A DNA stretch of 64,000 nucleotides from Cladorhizidae sp. MBARI D1340-BT2 (lineage: Eukaryota > Porifera > Demospongiae > Poecilosclerida > Cladorhizidae). The translations under genes were made by a program, and so were the position numbers. The notes beneath the pieces are model-generated. The model ran no database searches. It was not told where the DNA came from and worked only from the letters and a program-made list of their open reading frames with translations. Below are positions 12,788 to 24,668 of the stretch, one piece after another (within the stretch, counting starts at the first letter, position 1; every line of letters starts with the position of its first letter). The stretch covers positions 21,231,545 to 21,295,544 of the forward strand of contig JAQNBH010000012.1 of assembly GCA_028752905.1 (NCBI GenBank), written 5' to 3'.

Positions 12788-12966
12788 CAGGGTTTCATTT
12801 AGGAAGGGGGGGGGGAGCTGCCCCCCCTTGGAACCTTTTTGCCCCTCCTTGGAAATTGTATTATTAAAATTCTTATTGATGTTGATAAGTGCTTGACATC
12901 ATGCCCCCTTAATATCCAGATTCCTCCAGTTGCCCCCTCTCGGACAATTTTCTAAATGAAACCCTG
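12788..12966. mobile_element. 179-bp MITE, TIR CAGGGTTTCATTTAG (copy 1)
   Basis: Starts CAGGGTTTCATTTAG and ends CTAAATGAAACCCTG, exact inverted repeats. The interior has a G-run/C-run pair and GAAATTGTATTATTAAAATT. A second copy lies inside the integrase region of the LTR element (60141-60332). The first 11 bases of the TIR match those of the hAT relic at 53842-56435, so the hAT transposase may have moved it. No clean 8-bp target duplication is visible here. Confidence 0.8.
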
Positions 12967-13743
12967 GTAATGAATGGCTCCACGTGAAGGGTGAGAGTTC
13001 AAAGTAGTTTTGATTTCTGATTTTGCTTTTTTTAATTATTTTTTATACCTCTATTGACTTTTATCCCCTTCGTTAAAGATGGTAATTTGGGCATGTATTA
13101 ATTTAACCCATTTCAGGACTCACTGGATTTGGTAAGTGCCAAATTAGAGATATTTTCAGGATTTTTAATTAAAATTTCATGAGCATGTTGACAGAAGTCA
13201 GAGTGAAGTAGTCACTCCAGAGGTGTTAGTGCAAAGGAGTCTATTTTTAGATTGCTGTCAGCCTTGATGGATAATTGCTGCATGCGTTGCTATTATGACG
13301 ATTATGGGAACTGGGTAGTGTTCATTGTTACACACAACTGAACAATAATATGCATAAGGAAATAATTAGCGTGTTGATAGTTGAGCGGTGGACTGATCCT
13401 TTCTATGACGTCATCCTTTAAAACAATAACAAATGTAATTAGATGAATTTTTCACCCGCCAGTTCTTAAAAGTCACCGTCAACATTGCTTGTCCCTCACA
13501 GGTTAGAGCAGTAGCTCATCTCGTGAGGCATGTTGGCCAAAGGTCCATCCTAAGATTGGACCGGTTAGAGAAAGCTCGATTGAACAGAGTTCGATGCTTA
13601 AACAAAGTTTTGTCATAGGAATTTTAAGAATGTTTGAGCGTAAAAACTGACTGAAGTTTGATTTGTTTGATCCTGAGAATGATAGACTTCGTATCCCATT
13701 TATGATCCAATTGCTCTCAACAAACTCTCAATGGACATAATAA
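12967..13743. other. Unannotated stretch
   Basis: AT-rich, no arrays, no coding pattern recognised. Confidence 0.5.
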
Positions 13744-13990
13744 GATTATAATGACCTTCTCAATAATCAACTTGAATTTCACTCTCTCGACGTTTCGACT
13801 AGATGCTCTAGCCTTCATCAGGAATAACGACTAGATGCTCTAGCCTTCATCGGGAATAATGACTAGTTGCTCCAGCCTTCATCGGGAATAATGACTAGAT
13901 GCTCTAGCCTTCATCAGGAAGGCTAGAGCATCTAGTCGAAAAGTCAAGAGAGTAAGATTCAAGTTGATTATTGAGAAGGTCATTGTAATC
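13744..13990. mobile_element. Family A element with complete inverted ends
   Basis: The best-preserved copy. Both ends are inverted: GATTATAATGACCTTCTCAA and the reverse complement of TTGAGAAGGTCATTGTAATC, followed inward by TAATCAACTTGAAT and CTCTCGACGTTTCGACTAGA. The centre is four to five copies of a unit containing GATGAAGGCTAGAGCATCTA (read on minus). On the minus strand the unit next to the left end (13787-13823) reads CCTGATGAAGGC, then TCTAGTCGAAACGTCGAGAG, resembling a hammerhead ribozyme core. No protein is encoded. Confidence 0.8.
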
Positions 13991-14711
13991 ATCTTAACGA
14001 ATGCAATGTTTGTCAGGTTGCGTGCCTTCCTCTCCTCTGCTTGGTTAGCTTTGATCTGACTAGCAAACACTTCAAACTGCAGAATCTTCGTTTCACTATT
14101 TGATGTGTGATATTTGATATTTCCACTAAAATAATGACATTTTGTCACTGAGATACTGCTGGACAACAATTGAGTAACCCTGAACTATTCAACTCTGAGT
14201 GACGTTGGTCTAGTGTCACAAGTTGCCATGGAAACTAGAGAAAATTGAAACAATTTGCACAGACACATCTTTTTATCCCCACCCAGCGAGAATAGAGATA
14301 GTGCAAGAACTTGTAACCCATGGTGAGAATTGAGCACCTTCTTGTGGTGAATGGATGGACACTAGAGAGAAGCTGTGTGGCTGATGGCTGAACTTCAAGG
14401 TCTTCGGAGGAAGGCATTTCTGGAGTTTTCTGTACTTTTATGGAGCTGGGCCACTCTATACTACAGAACCAGAGCAGCCATAGAGCTGGAAAGTTGATTA
14501 TCAGCTGACAGACGTATAGGATTTCACTTTTTATCAGCTGAAATGTGTGGAAATGTTTGTACTTATGTAACTCTAGAGCTGCCTTGAATCCCAAAGATTT
14601 ACAGGGTAGGCAACTTGCTTAGGCAGAAGGTTGTCTTGTCTGCTTGCCACTGTTGTGTGTCCGTACTCTCCCAAGTGACACCCCTGTAGCCTTGGTTACT
14701 GGATTCACTTC

Positions 14712-14975
14712 CTCCTCCTCCTCCTCCTCCACTACTACTACTACTACTACTACTGTTGCTGCTACTACTACTACTGTACTACTACTATATACTACTACTA
14801 CTACTACTACTATTGCTGCTACTACTACTACTATACTACTACTACTATACTACTACATGTACTACTACTGCTATACTACTAACTACTATTACTATGCTAC
14901 TACTACTGCTGATACTACACTACTACTACTACTATACTACTACTACTGCTACTACTCTACTGCTACTACTACTTT
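14712..14975. repeat. ACT/TCC trinucleotide microsatellite
   Basis: TCC repeats then interrupted ACT/GCT repeats. Poly-Thr/Tyr/Leu frames here are artefacts. 13991-14711 shows no recognisable gene. Confidence 0.9.
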
Positions 14976-15133
14976 GGGTATGTTGTACATAAAGCTCTCA
15001 TTGAAGACCTCAAGATGTGTTGGCTGCAAACACACATGCAATGACAACATTCGCAGTTCCCACTTGCGTAACTGCTGTACCTGCAGCGTATGCTGTCCGT
15101 TAAAAAACACCACTTTGTGCCAATTACAGCATT

Positions 15134-15314
15134 ATCCTTGGCAATTGTGAGCATGCTTGTTGCAATATCACAAGCAAGCAATTAATTAGAAAGGGAGCAA
15201 AAAGATGGACACTTGTCACACTCCTTTGCTACCTTGAATGTGACAAGTGTGCATCTCTTTCTAATTGATTGCTTGCTTGTGATTGCAACAAGCATGCTCA
15301 CAGGTGCCAAGGAT
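15134..15314. repeat. Foldback with about 80-bp arms
   Basis: The left arm (15134-15220) and right arm (15240-15314) are inverted copies: ATCCTTGGCA...GAGCATGCTTGTTGCAAT on the left, and ATTGCAACAAGCATGCTC...TGCCAAGGAT on the right. Only about 20 bp separate them, so a long hairpin would form. It may be a small foldback element or a palindromic duplication. Confidence 0.75.
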
Positions 15315-18300
15315 ACAAGGATACTGGTGTTATGAAGCCAGGCAGCCTCTATATAATCCTGTGAGATGGATTGCAGAGGGGACATCAATGAAGTCATCAA
15401 ATCCTTCTGTGTAAACAGATGACTCAGAGGATGACCGCATCTTCTGCAGGTGTTCAGCCTGTGGCACACCTTATCACCAGTTTGGCAGCCAAACTCAGTA
15501 CCTTATCACCAGTGTGGCAGCCAAACTCCCTGTGAGGAGTAGGGGAGATTGATAACAATGATCACTTCGCAAGTGGCGAGGCTGACTCGGAAGGAAGATG
15601 AAGCCCTAGCAGGCTAGAATTCTCTCGCAAATGAATAGCTATTGTCACCTGATCAGAGGTCAGGTGATCTGTCACATGCATGTATGCATGCTTGGTTGGT
15701 GTGGACACTTCCACATCCCTGTAGTCACAGCCAGTGGCAATGTTGCAGTGGGCTCATGCAGTTAATCACTTGAGTCCAGTCAATATATCCCAGTCAATAT
15801 ATAATTTATAATTTTCGGAATTTTCACAATTTTAGGTTATAATTTTACGGATTTTTTTTGGGGGGGGGGGGGGGGGGGGGGAGGGGGTCTGCTAGGCACT
15901 AAACAGAGTTGAATGTACAAGATGTTGATACTAAACCAAGCGGCTTGCAATCTCCTTCTCTATCTCCTGTGGTCATCAAGTACATTACAAGAAGGAGGTC
16001 CAAGCTTAACAGCTGTCTGTATGTTGGTTTGCCTCCCAGTGAGTTTGCTGGCACTAACCGCCTGGCAGAGTTATTGGCATGAAGGTTATGCACTCCAAAA
16101 GTGTGTGTGTGTGTGTGTTTTCCTCTCATAATTGATTTGAGGTTAATTTAATAATCACACTTTAAGGTCACAGAGTTCAGTTTTGGAAAGGTAACTTAGT
16201 GGCTGTGGCTTAGGTTTTTCTTGGACTACCCAGGGGGAAAGCCAAAAATGCAATTAAGTATGTTGCTACTTACGATCCCCAGACTTCCTTCCCCACCGCC
16301 CCAAAAAAATCTGACTGGCCAGCACCACATACTAGCCGGCATACTAGCCGGCTCTGTGGTTAATAACTCCTGTAACCACAACATTCACGATCCCTGTGTT
16401 CTGGTTTCAAACACACACACACACACACACCACCACACACTCACACATGCATTCAACAAAACTGGTGGTGGGCCTTCCTGGTGACTTTGATCAGCAACCA
16501 GTTCCGAAGAGTAGCTTTGATCGGCAGCTAAAATGCTACCCTACCCGTCACCATGCGTGACTGACCACCCTTAGCACACTACTGTAGCTAGCCGATAGAT
16601 TCATGAGGCTTTCTTCTGAAGTACAACCACGATGATATAGTTTACTTGAAGTTGGTGGAGTCTGTTATAACTGCCTTTCAATTAAAGAGAACTTGCTCGA
16701 CAGGTCTGGCCTGCCTGGGTTGAGAGGGCTAGATGGTGATGACCACTTGAGCCGTGAGGAATTCCCTAGTGTTTCAAGTGTGCTCCTAACAGCTCAATAG
16801 ATTGTTCTATAACAAACCTTGCCATGTTATTATATCCTGTAAAGTTCGTCACACTAAGAAACCACAACCAATAATTAGTGCAGCTGACAAATTCCTTCCT
16901 GGAAGCTAGAGTATAATCAAAACAAAGTCCAACTCATGAATATGGAACTGCACAACAGTCTTACTCTGTATTATGTGTACTTGAGCAATGGACATGGTTA
17001 TTGAATAGCATCTGCTATGTTTGGTCAGTTCTGGAGTTCTCCTGTGCCACTCTTGCCAAAGTCCTTGAAGGAGCTGGTCCCTGGCTGACTCCAACAAGGT
17101 ATGACATATGCTGACTTGTGTGGTGGCACCAATTACAATTATTTTGTATTGTAGATATGCTGAACTGTAAAATGTCGGGGGGGGGGGGGGGTAACATGTC
17201 TAACCATATAGAGCCACCTAGTGTCTTGCCAATCTCGTGGTCAGCAGCCTTAAATTTAACACCTCTCGGCTCGAAAAACACCCTTGTCTCTTATGCAGTC
17301 CCAAGTCAGATGGTGTGCTGAGGCATGACGTAAGCAACAACTGCAAACAAGACAGATGTCTTTTATTCAAAAACAAAAAAATCAAAATGTGTCGAAAAAG
17401 AAAGGAAGAAGATGCAGACCACAAACATTTTGAGGAGCCTTTACCATCACCAATGGTGGTGTATGTACTGCTTTTTATAATTTGGTATGCAAAGTAGTTG
17501 TGGTCTACGTAGGTAAAAAAAGTAATACATTTTAAAAAAAATTGGGGGGGGGGGAGGGTGTGGAAGTTAAAAGGTCTTGTATTTGGAGTGAAATATATTC
17601 TATCTTCAGCCTTCTTGGTAGCCATCTTGGCAGTCCTGGCTTTAATTGAGACAAGCATAATCACACAGTATCAGATCATTAATATAATTGAGACAAGCAT
17701 AATCACACAGTATCAGATCATTAATAACCTATACCAGCCAGCCCAACATCTATAACTGGCACATAATTATTTAGTACAATCAAAGAAACAGCCTCTTCTC
17801 CAATCCGGTAACTGACCATTTTTGTGTGTGTGTGTGTGCGTGTGTGTGTGTGTTCATATAGGAGGATCTGGCAATAATTAGTGCCACTGGCCGTGGTGAG
17901 TTTTGGTTGCCTCCCGGAAATTACCCTGCATTGGTTCATGGTGTGCTATAGAACCATTGTCTGTGCTTGCATCACACAATCGAAAGGACTTGCAATGTGT
18001 TGTGAAGACTTCTTTTACATACCTCCTCCTCTTTCTCTTCTCTCCTCCTCGTCCTACCCTCCTCTTCCCCTCCCCTTCCTTCTCCTCCACTCCACTTGGT
18101 TTTCGTCAACTATTTTCACAGCTTCTCAGCATTTGTGCAGTTGACCTCCACCATGTAATATTAACACCGAGTGTTATATTATAACCTTGTAACTCCATTC
18201 ATAAGCCGTAACTTCATGCCTATTTACTGTTAGGGAGAAATCCGTGAATGCTTTCCAGCGGTCTTAATTGATAATCCAAAGTAGAGGGTGGAGTCAGTGA

Positions 18301-18670
18301 TAGAGCACTAGGCAGTGCCACCCTAGCCAATCACCTTTAATTGCACTGCATCCTCGGCCCTCGCATGAGAGTTTAGATTGCCCTCATTAATGCGGTGTAC
18401 TCTGTTGAGTCCATGCCCAGATGTTCCTGCTAGTGTTGCAGTGTGAGCCGGACTATGACTTCATTGCTAGTGATCTGTGCAGTGTCCACAGCTGCTGCTA
18501 GTGCTGGAGTGTCGGAAGATTGCTTTTCTCTTTCTTCTTTTTTTGCCCCCTTCTTTTGTGGGGTTCATTTTGTGATTTTTTCATCCCAATACTTACATGT
18601 GGAAGCCACTGCACACAGCCAAGAGAGGTCACCCACCCCTCATCACCGTGGTCGATACACATGGCTTGGC
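15315..18670. other. Unannotated 3.3-kb stretch
   Basis: Mostly unique-looking sequence. It contains a G run near 15859-15881, short CA/TG runs (16096, 16415, 17823), G runs at 17177 and 17546, and a direct 41-bp duplication (ATTGAGACAAGCATAATCAC...) at about 17645-17725. I could not recognise an exon of any known family. Confidence 0.5.
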
Positions 18671-19806
18671 TCCAGAGCAGGCCATGTCTCTCTGTCTCTC
18701 CCTTTCTCTCTTGCTCTCTTTCCCTCATCTCTCCCTTCCTCCCTTCTTTGCTCTTCCTCCCCCTCCCACTTTCCCCCTCTCCCATCCTCTCTCTCCCCTT
18801 CCTATCTCCCTTCCTCTCTCTCCCATCCTCTCTCCCCTTTCTCTCTCTCCCTTCCTCTCTTTCCCTTCCTCTCTCTCCCTTCCTCTCTCTCCCTTCCTCT
18901 CTTTCCCTTCCTCTCTCTCCGTTCCTCTCTCTCCCTTCCTCTCTCTCCCTTCCTCTCTCTCCCTTCCTCTCTCTCCCTTCCTCTCTCCCCCTTCCTCTCT
19001 CTCCCTTCCTCTCTCTTCCTCTCTCTCCCTTCCTCTCTCTCCCTTCCTCTCTCTCCCTTCCTCTCTCTTCCTTCCTCTCTTTACCTTCCTTTCTCTCCCT
19101 TCCTCTCTTTCCCTCTCTCTCCCTTCCTCTCTCTCCGTTCCTCTCTCTCCCTTCCTCTCTCTCCCTTCCTCTCTCTCCCTTCCTCTCTCTCCGTTCCTCT
19201 CTCTCCCTTCCTCTCTTTCCCTTCCTCTCTCTGCTTTCCTCTCTCTCCCTTCCTCTCTCTCCCTTCCTCTCTCTCCCTTCCTCTCTCTCCGTTCCTCTCT
19301 CTCCCTTCCTCTCTCCCTTCCTCTCTCTCCCTTCCTCTCTCTCCCTCTTCCTCTCTCTCCGTTCCTCTCTCTCTCCCTTTCTCTCTCTCCCCTTTCCTCT
19401 CTCTCCCTTCCTCTCTCTCCCTTCCTCTCTCTCTCTCTTCCTCTCTCTCCCTTCCTCTCTCTCTCCCTTCCTCTCTCTCCGTTCCTCTCTCTCCCTTCCT
19501 CTCTCTCCCTTCCTCTCTTTCCCTTCCTCTCTCTCCTTTCCTCTCTCTCCCTTCCTCTCTCTCCCTTCCTCTCTCTCCGTTCCTCTCTCTCCCTTCCTCT
19601 CTCTCCCTTCCTCTCTCTCCCTTCCTCTCTCTCCCTCCCTTCCTCTCTCTCCGTTCCTCTCTCTCTCCCTTTCTCTCTTCCTCTCTCTCCCCTTTCCTCT
19701 CTTTCCCTTCCTCTCTCTCCCTTCCTCTCTCTCCCTTCCTCTCTCTCCCTTCCTCTCTCTCCCTTCCCTCTCTCCCTCCCTCTCTCTCCCTCCCTCCCTC
19801 TCTCTC
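18671..19806. repeat. 1.1-kb polypyrimidine tract (14-bp CTCTCTCTCCCTTC)
   Basis: The plus strand is almost purely C and T, built from CCTTCCTCTCTCTC units with CCGTTCC variants. The minus strand is therefore GA-rich. Frames on both strands are open for hundreds of codons (Ser/Leu/Pro or Arg/Glu/Gly) only because of this composition. Such mirror-repeat tracts can form intramolecular triplex DNA. Confidence 0.95.
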
Positions 19807-20005
19807 AGCAGCAATCATGAGCATGTGTGTCTCACACTGGTGGTACTTGGAAGCTTAATTGCTAAGCCATTAGCACCTTTGGCTTAATAAGGAATGTTAC
19901 ACTCACAGTGTGATAACATGCAGGTCTTGGGGGGGCTAGGCTGTGATGCTCTTTGTGGTCTCTCTCTAACCATGGCCTGCATGACTGGAAATATATGTAC
20001 CTGGT

Positions 20006-20265
20006 ATGAGTGACACACACACACATGCATGCACATGCACATGCACGCACACATGCACGCACATATGCACACATGAATGTTACACACACAAAATATGCAC
20101 ACGCACATGCACACACACACATGCACACATATGCACACACATGCATGCACATATACACACACATGCATGCACATATGCACACACGAATGTCGCACACACG
20201 AATGTCACACACACAAGCATATGCATGCACACATGCACACACACATGCATATACACACAACCCAC
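20006..20265. repeat. ACATGC-rich minisatellite
   Basis: ACACACATGCATGCAC-type repeats, Z-DNA-prone, with GAATGT(T/C)(A/G)CACACAC insertions. The flank to 20880 includes a CA run at 20313 and nothing recognised. Confidence 0.9.
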
Positions 20266-20880
20266 GAACCTCTATATTATTGGCCTCACAATGTCTCCTC
20301 TTTGCTCCCTGCACACACACACACACACACACACACATGCTTCAACCATCTTATATCTCAGCGCATCGTTGTCCTTGGGTACACTTATGCCAACAGAAGA
20401 ACGAGCATGCTGGGGACATTCTACCACTTAAAGTCTTTGGGCAACGCCACATGATTTCTGCTCTCCAGATTAAGGAACGCCTGGAGGTAGACTTAGCGGT
20501 TAGCTGTGCGTGAGGATTGGAGAAGAAGTGAAGACTGAAGTCATTCTTTTTTTTTGACATTTCAAACCTTAAAGGACCGTGATATCAGTTCGATGATGTC
20601 ATTTACTTTGTTAGGCAGTTAAAAAAAATTTAATGAGTTAAATATGTTACTTTCTTAGGTGGGTAGAGAAGGAAGCCTAACTCATAAAATAGTGTGTCCC
20701 TGCAATTATGAATAAATTGGGTGAGATTATATGTGGATGTGATCCCATCCAATCTCTCTATGTACACCCCCCTGCGACGCCCCCTTCCTTGTGATGCTAG
20801 AAAACCACAATCATGAAAGTTTACCACCTTGCACAAGCTTACCAGTTTGTTTGGTGGATAAACTCCTTTGTTGGTTAGGC

Positions 20881-21637
20881 CTGATCGTTAAAACCAGATT
20901 GTTAAAACACATGATAGTTATTAAAAAAAGATTGTTAAAACCTGATTGTTAAAATGTGACTACATTAAAATGTGATCATTAAAACCTGATTGATCATTAA
21001 AACTTGATTGATCGTTAAAACCTGATTGCTTGATTGTTATGTTAAAACCTGATTGATCGTTAAAACATGATTGATCGTTAAAACATGATTGATCATTAAA
21101 ACTTGATTGATTGATCGTTAAAACTTGATTGATCGTTAAAACTTGATTGGTCATTAAAACCTGATTGATCGTATTGATCGTTAAAACCTGAATGATCGTT
21201 AAAACCTGATTGATCGTTAAAACTTGATTGATCGTTAAAACCTGATTGATCGTTAAAAAACCTGATCGATCGTTAAAACTTGATTGATCGTTAAAACTTG
21301 ATCGATCATTAAAACCTGATCGTTAAAACTTGATTAATCGTTAAAACCTGATGATCGTTAAAACCTGATTGATCGTTAAAACCTGATTGATTGTTAAAAC
21401 CTAATTGATCGTTAAAACCTGACTGTGATCGTTAAAACCTGATTGATTGTTAAAACCTAATTGATCGTTAAAACCTGACTGTGATCGTTAAAACCTGATT
21501 GATTGTTAAAACCTGATTGATCGTTAAAACCTGATTGATGGATTGTTAAAACCTGATTGATGGATTGTTAAAACCTGATTGATCGTTAAAACCTGATTGG
21601 CTGAGTGTTAAAACCTAATTGTTAAAACCTGGTTGTT
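20881..21637. repeat. About 17-bp satellite (TGATCGTTAAAACCTGAT)
   Basis: Forty or so copies of a 15-19-bp unit with core GATCGTTAAAACCTGATT. The last copies run into an inverted repeat (21600-21755). Confidence 0.92.
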
Positions 21638-21755
21638 AAGTGGGTATCTATTTGTGGTATTTTTTAAACATTCACAGTTAAAAAAATACCACAAATAGAT
21701 ACCCACTTAATACCCACTTAACAACCAAGTAGGTTTTAACACTCAGCCATCTTTC
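21600..21755. repeat. Hairpin closing the 17-bp satellite
   Basis: GGCTGAGTGTTAAAACCTAA and GTTAAGTGGGTATCTATTTG on the left are matched by CAAATAGATACCCACTTAAC and TTTTAACACTCAGCC on the right, with a short loop near 21665. Part of the satellite has therefore been copied in inverse orientation. Confidence 0.8.
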
Positions 21756-22147
21756 TTCTTCATCATTGATAATCTTTTTGAAATCAAATACAATAAGCTG
21801 CAGTTTGGTATAAGAATCAGCTCCATTGAGGTAAGCAAACAAAAGCTATGCATCCCTTTGTTGCTCTCTGTCTACAACAAAATGTTGCAAGAAAATTCCT
21901 CCAGGAGCAACTCCTTTATCAAGAGCGAAGGGATTCAGAGTAATTCTGGGTAAGCATAGATGCCTGTGCACCTCTCCTCTGGGGATGGGCTTCAGTCAAA
22001 GCCAAGAAGAGACCATTCATGGTGGCAGTTGCGATCATCAGCCATTGACCCCCTCCCCTCCCCCATTTTTCTCTCTCCTTCAATAAATTCTATGATTACT
22101 TTATACTACTAGAGCAGTCTCCTGGGCATGTGCAGTTTGGAATCGGT

Positions 22148-22280
22148 CTGAGTACAGAATCAAATTTAAGTCAGCTCATAAATCCGTTCTGACCAAAAGA
22201 TGTGAAAGTGGGGCAGAGGTGAGCATTAGCAGATACCGAAAAGTTGGATTCTTTTTGAACAATTAGTTTTTGGCACAACT
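22148..22280 (+). mobile_element. Family B dispersed repeat, copy 2
   Basis: Blocks in the same order as at 9727-9852: AGAATCAAATTTAAGTCAGC, then GTGAGCATTAGCAGATACCG, then GAACAATTAGTTTTTG. More diverged; non-coding. Confidence 0.6.
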
Positions 22281-22562
22281 GTCTCCTCTTCTCATGTTTT
22301 CTGTGGCAGATACGAGGACTTAGTGAAAAGAGAGTAAAAAATGACATAGCAGGAGCCAGACTTTAGCTACGCTAAGGCCCACACAGAGCTCAAGTCACAC
22401 GAAAATGAGGTCAGAAAATGGACTGCCCTCAGAGGCAATGAAGATGACAGCTTGAAAAGGGGGGTTCAATATAATCCATGGCCCCCCTGCCTCTATCCTT
22501 TGGATCCACCACTGATTCTGTCACATACTGGCAAAGCGTGAATCGTGACTCAGTGTCTCGTG

Positions 22563-22965
22563 TCATTGCTTCTCTGCCACTTGAGTCATTGCTTCTCTGC
22601 CTCTTGAAAGTCATTGCCTCTGCCACTTGAGTCATTGCTTCTTGCCACTTGAGAGCCATTGCTTCTCTGCCACTTGAGAGTCATTGCCTCTGCCACTTGA
22701 GTCATTCCTCTGCCACTTGAGTCATTGCTTCTTGCCACTTGAGAGCCATTGCTTCTCTGCCACTTGAGAATCATTGCCTCTGCCACTTGAGAGTCATTGC
22801 TTCTCTGCCACTTGAGAGCCATTGCTTCTTTGCCACTTGAGAGCCATTGCTTCTCTGCCACTTGGGAGCATTGCTTCTCTGCCACTTGAGTCATTGCTTC
22901 TCTGCCACTTGAGAGCCATTGCTTCTCTGTCACTTGAGTCATTGCTTCTCTGCTATTGCTTCTTC
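22563..22965. repeat. 24-26-bp minisatellite (GCCACTTGAGAGTCATTGCT)
   Basis: About 16 copies of a unit made of CTCTGCCACTTGAG and AGTCATTGCTT, with length variants. The sequence from 22966 to 24070 contains a TG-rich run (23330-23480), a C run at 23823, and no gene I can identify. Confidence 0.92.
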
Positions 22966-24069
22966 CTTTGCTGGTGGCGACTAAACAAATGTTTAGATGT
23001 GATGTCCACACTCCTTCAAGCTCTGCTCTGCAACAGTTGTTGTATCGGCCTCCTTTTTAGCCAGCCTGCTACACGCACTCAGTGATCCTTACCTGTGACA
23101 AATTGATTATGTGTGCACTTGTACACACGCAGTGTTATCCACTCGGCATTAGCTTCTTAGTGTTTTTAAGTTGGCTTGGTGCTAATTAAGTAAGTGACCA
23201 TTTTCTCTCATTTTCTTGCTGATGCTATAAGCACCCTGCTCAACAACCAGCTTTATGGTCTCATATCACATTGTTTAACGAATTGGAACTTGGTGTTCAT
23301 ATCATTGTCAAAAAATTGTTTTTTTCTCTGTGTGTACTGTGTGTGTGCATTATGGTGTGTGTATTGTGTTGTGTGTATTGTGTTGTGTGTCTTGTGTTAT
23401 GTGTGTGTGCGGTGTGGTGTGCTTGTGTGTGTGTCTATGTGCATTGTGCTGTGGTGTATGTGTTGTGTGCGTGTATGTATTGAGTTGTGGTTTGTTGTTT
23501 TTGTTTCAAATTTCGTACCTATAGCTACATAGCCTCACAGCTCATACATTGCTTGCAAAAGAGTGGGAGGGGTGAAGGGGAGAAACTGTGAGGTGAAATT
23601 TGCCACGTTTCCTTGTGGCAAGTGTCATTTCACATTTTGTATTTGGAAAAATTAGGCAGTTGCTGCTCGGACTTTGTAATTGGCCATGATGCCAGTGCAG
23701 AATGATCTAGAGAGAGAGAACTTAACAATCTCTGTAGCTTAATCCCAGCTTGAACTAGGGCTAGGGAAACCTGGCAACTTATATATAACTTCCAGAAAGT
23801 AAATATAGCCAGAATGTACTAATCCCCCCCCCCCCCCCACCCCCAATCCTCCATGCAGAAACGACCTATTGAATGTGTACTTTCTGTCAACAATAAGCAC
23901 CAGTAAAATGCTTGAGGAGAGTCGAGGGGTAAAAGTAGGGGGGAAAAACATGACCACGCAGAAAACAGCTGGAGGTGGAAAGTATTAACGAAGGTCAAAG
24001 AAAAGCAAGCACAGATTTATCATCCACTGATGCGTTTTCGCGTTTGTGATCAATATAGTTCTCCCGCTC

Positions 24070-24301
24070 CCAAGGTGTGGTTTTAGGTGTGGTCAATGAT
24101 GAATACGCATGCGCAGCTATCTGCCATTTTGTTTCTTGTGCCAGTTTGTCCTTCAGGGTGTGGCAAGAGGTGGCGCTTCCCTCCCATTTCTAAGGAGATC
24201 TAGTAGCCATTCAGTTTAGCATCTACTAAAAAAAGACTTAATTATACTTCGAGGAGGTATTTTTTCTTATGTGCCTAGGACCTCGGGATTTAAACGTTTA
24301 G
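24070..24301 (+). promoter_or_regulatory. Promoter region and probable 5' UTR exon of Sp-family gene 1
   Basis: Within about 100 bp there are two GGTGTGG boxes (24074-24080, 24086-24092), an NRF-1-like palindrome ACGCATGCGCAG (24105-24116), a YY1-like GCCATTTTG (24123-24131) and a GGGTGTGGC KLF/Sp site (24156-24164). A good splice donor follows at 24302 (TTTAG then GTGAGT). I infer a TATA-less promoter and a non-coding first exon ending at 24301, with its acceptor probably the TCCTAG directly before the ATG at 24669. The GT-boxes are the kind of site Sp proteins bind, so autoregulation is possible. Confidence 0.55.
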
Positions 24302-24668
24302 GTGAGTATTCATCTTTACAGTACAATAGCTAGCACATCAAGACACACGAACCCTAGACTGACTCCGCCTCGGTACATAGTTCATTGACGATTGTGAATG
24401 ATGGTTCGGGAGGGTTTGGCTAACTGGGCTGCGCAAGGCTTTCATAGACTATTAGCAAGAGTCAGCTATGCTTTGTCCTTACGTCCCTTAGCACTGCTCT
24501 AGAAGAGTGCACTAACGTAATGCTAGTCTTATCCTAATCGTAACTTGTTCTAGTTAGCCAAGTGGCTGCGTAGGACGAATAGATGCAATCTTTTTATCCC
24601 CACTTTCGTTCTCACCTAGAGCGCACCCGGTTTCTCTCCAGCTCGCTCCAGGCTTACCCGAGTCCTAG
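24302..24668 (+). other. Probable 5' UTR intron of Sp-family gene 1
   Basis: Donor GTGAGT at 24302 and acceptor ...GAGTCCTAG ending at 24668, 367 bp. Other AGs (24642, 24650) could serve instead. An in-frame TAG sits immediately before the ATG in genomic sequence, so the Met at 24669 is the first available without splicing. Confidence 0.4.

Noticed and set aside
13744..13990. Calling family A units functional hammerhead ribozymes
   Set aside because: Stems I and III are not evident, there is an extra A next to stem II, and most internal units lack GAAAC. Reported only as a resemblance to be tested.
18443..19887. ORFs over 400 codons, Ser/Leu/Pro-rich on plus and Arg/Glu/Gly-rich on minus
   Set aside because: Produced by a pure polypyrimidine tract that has no stop codons in these frames.
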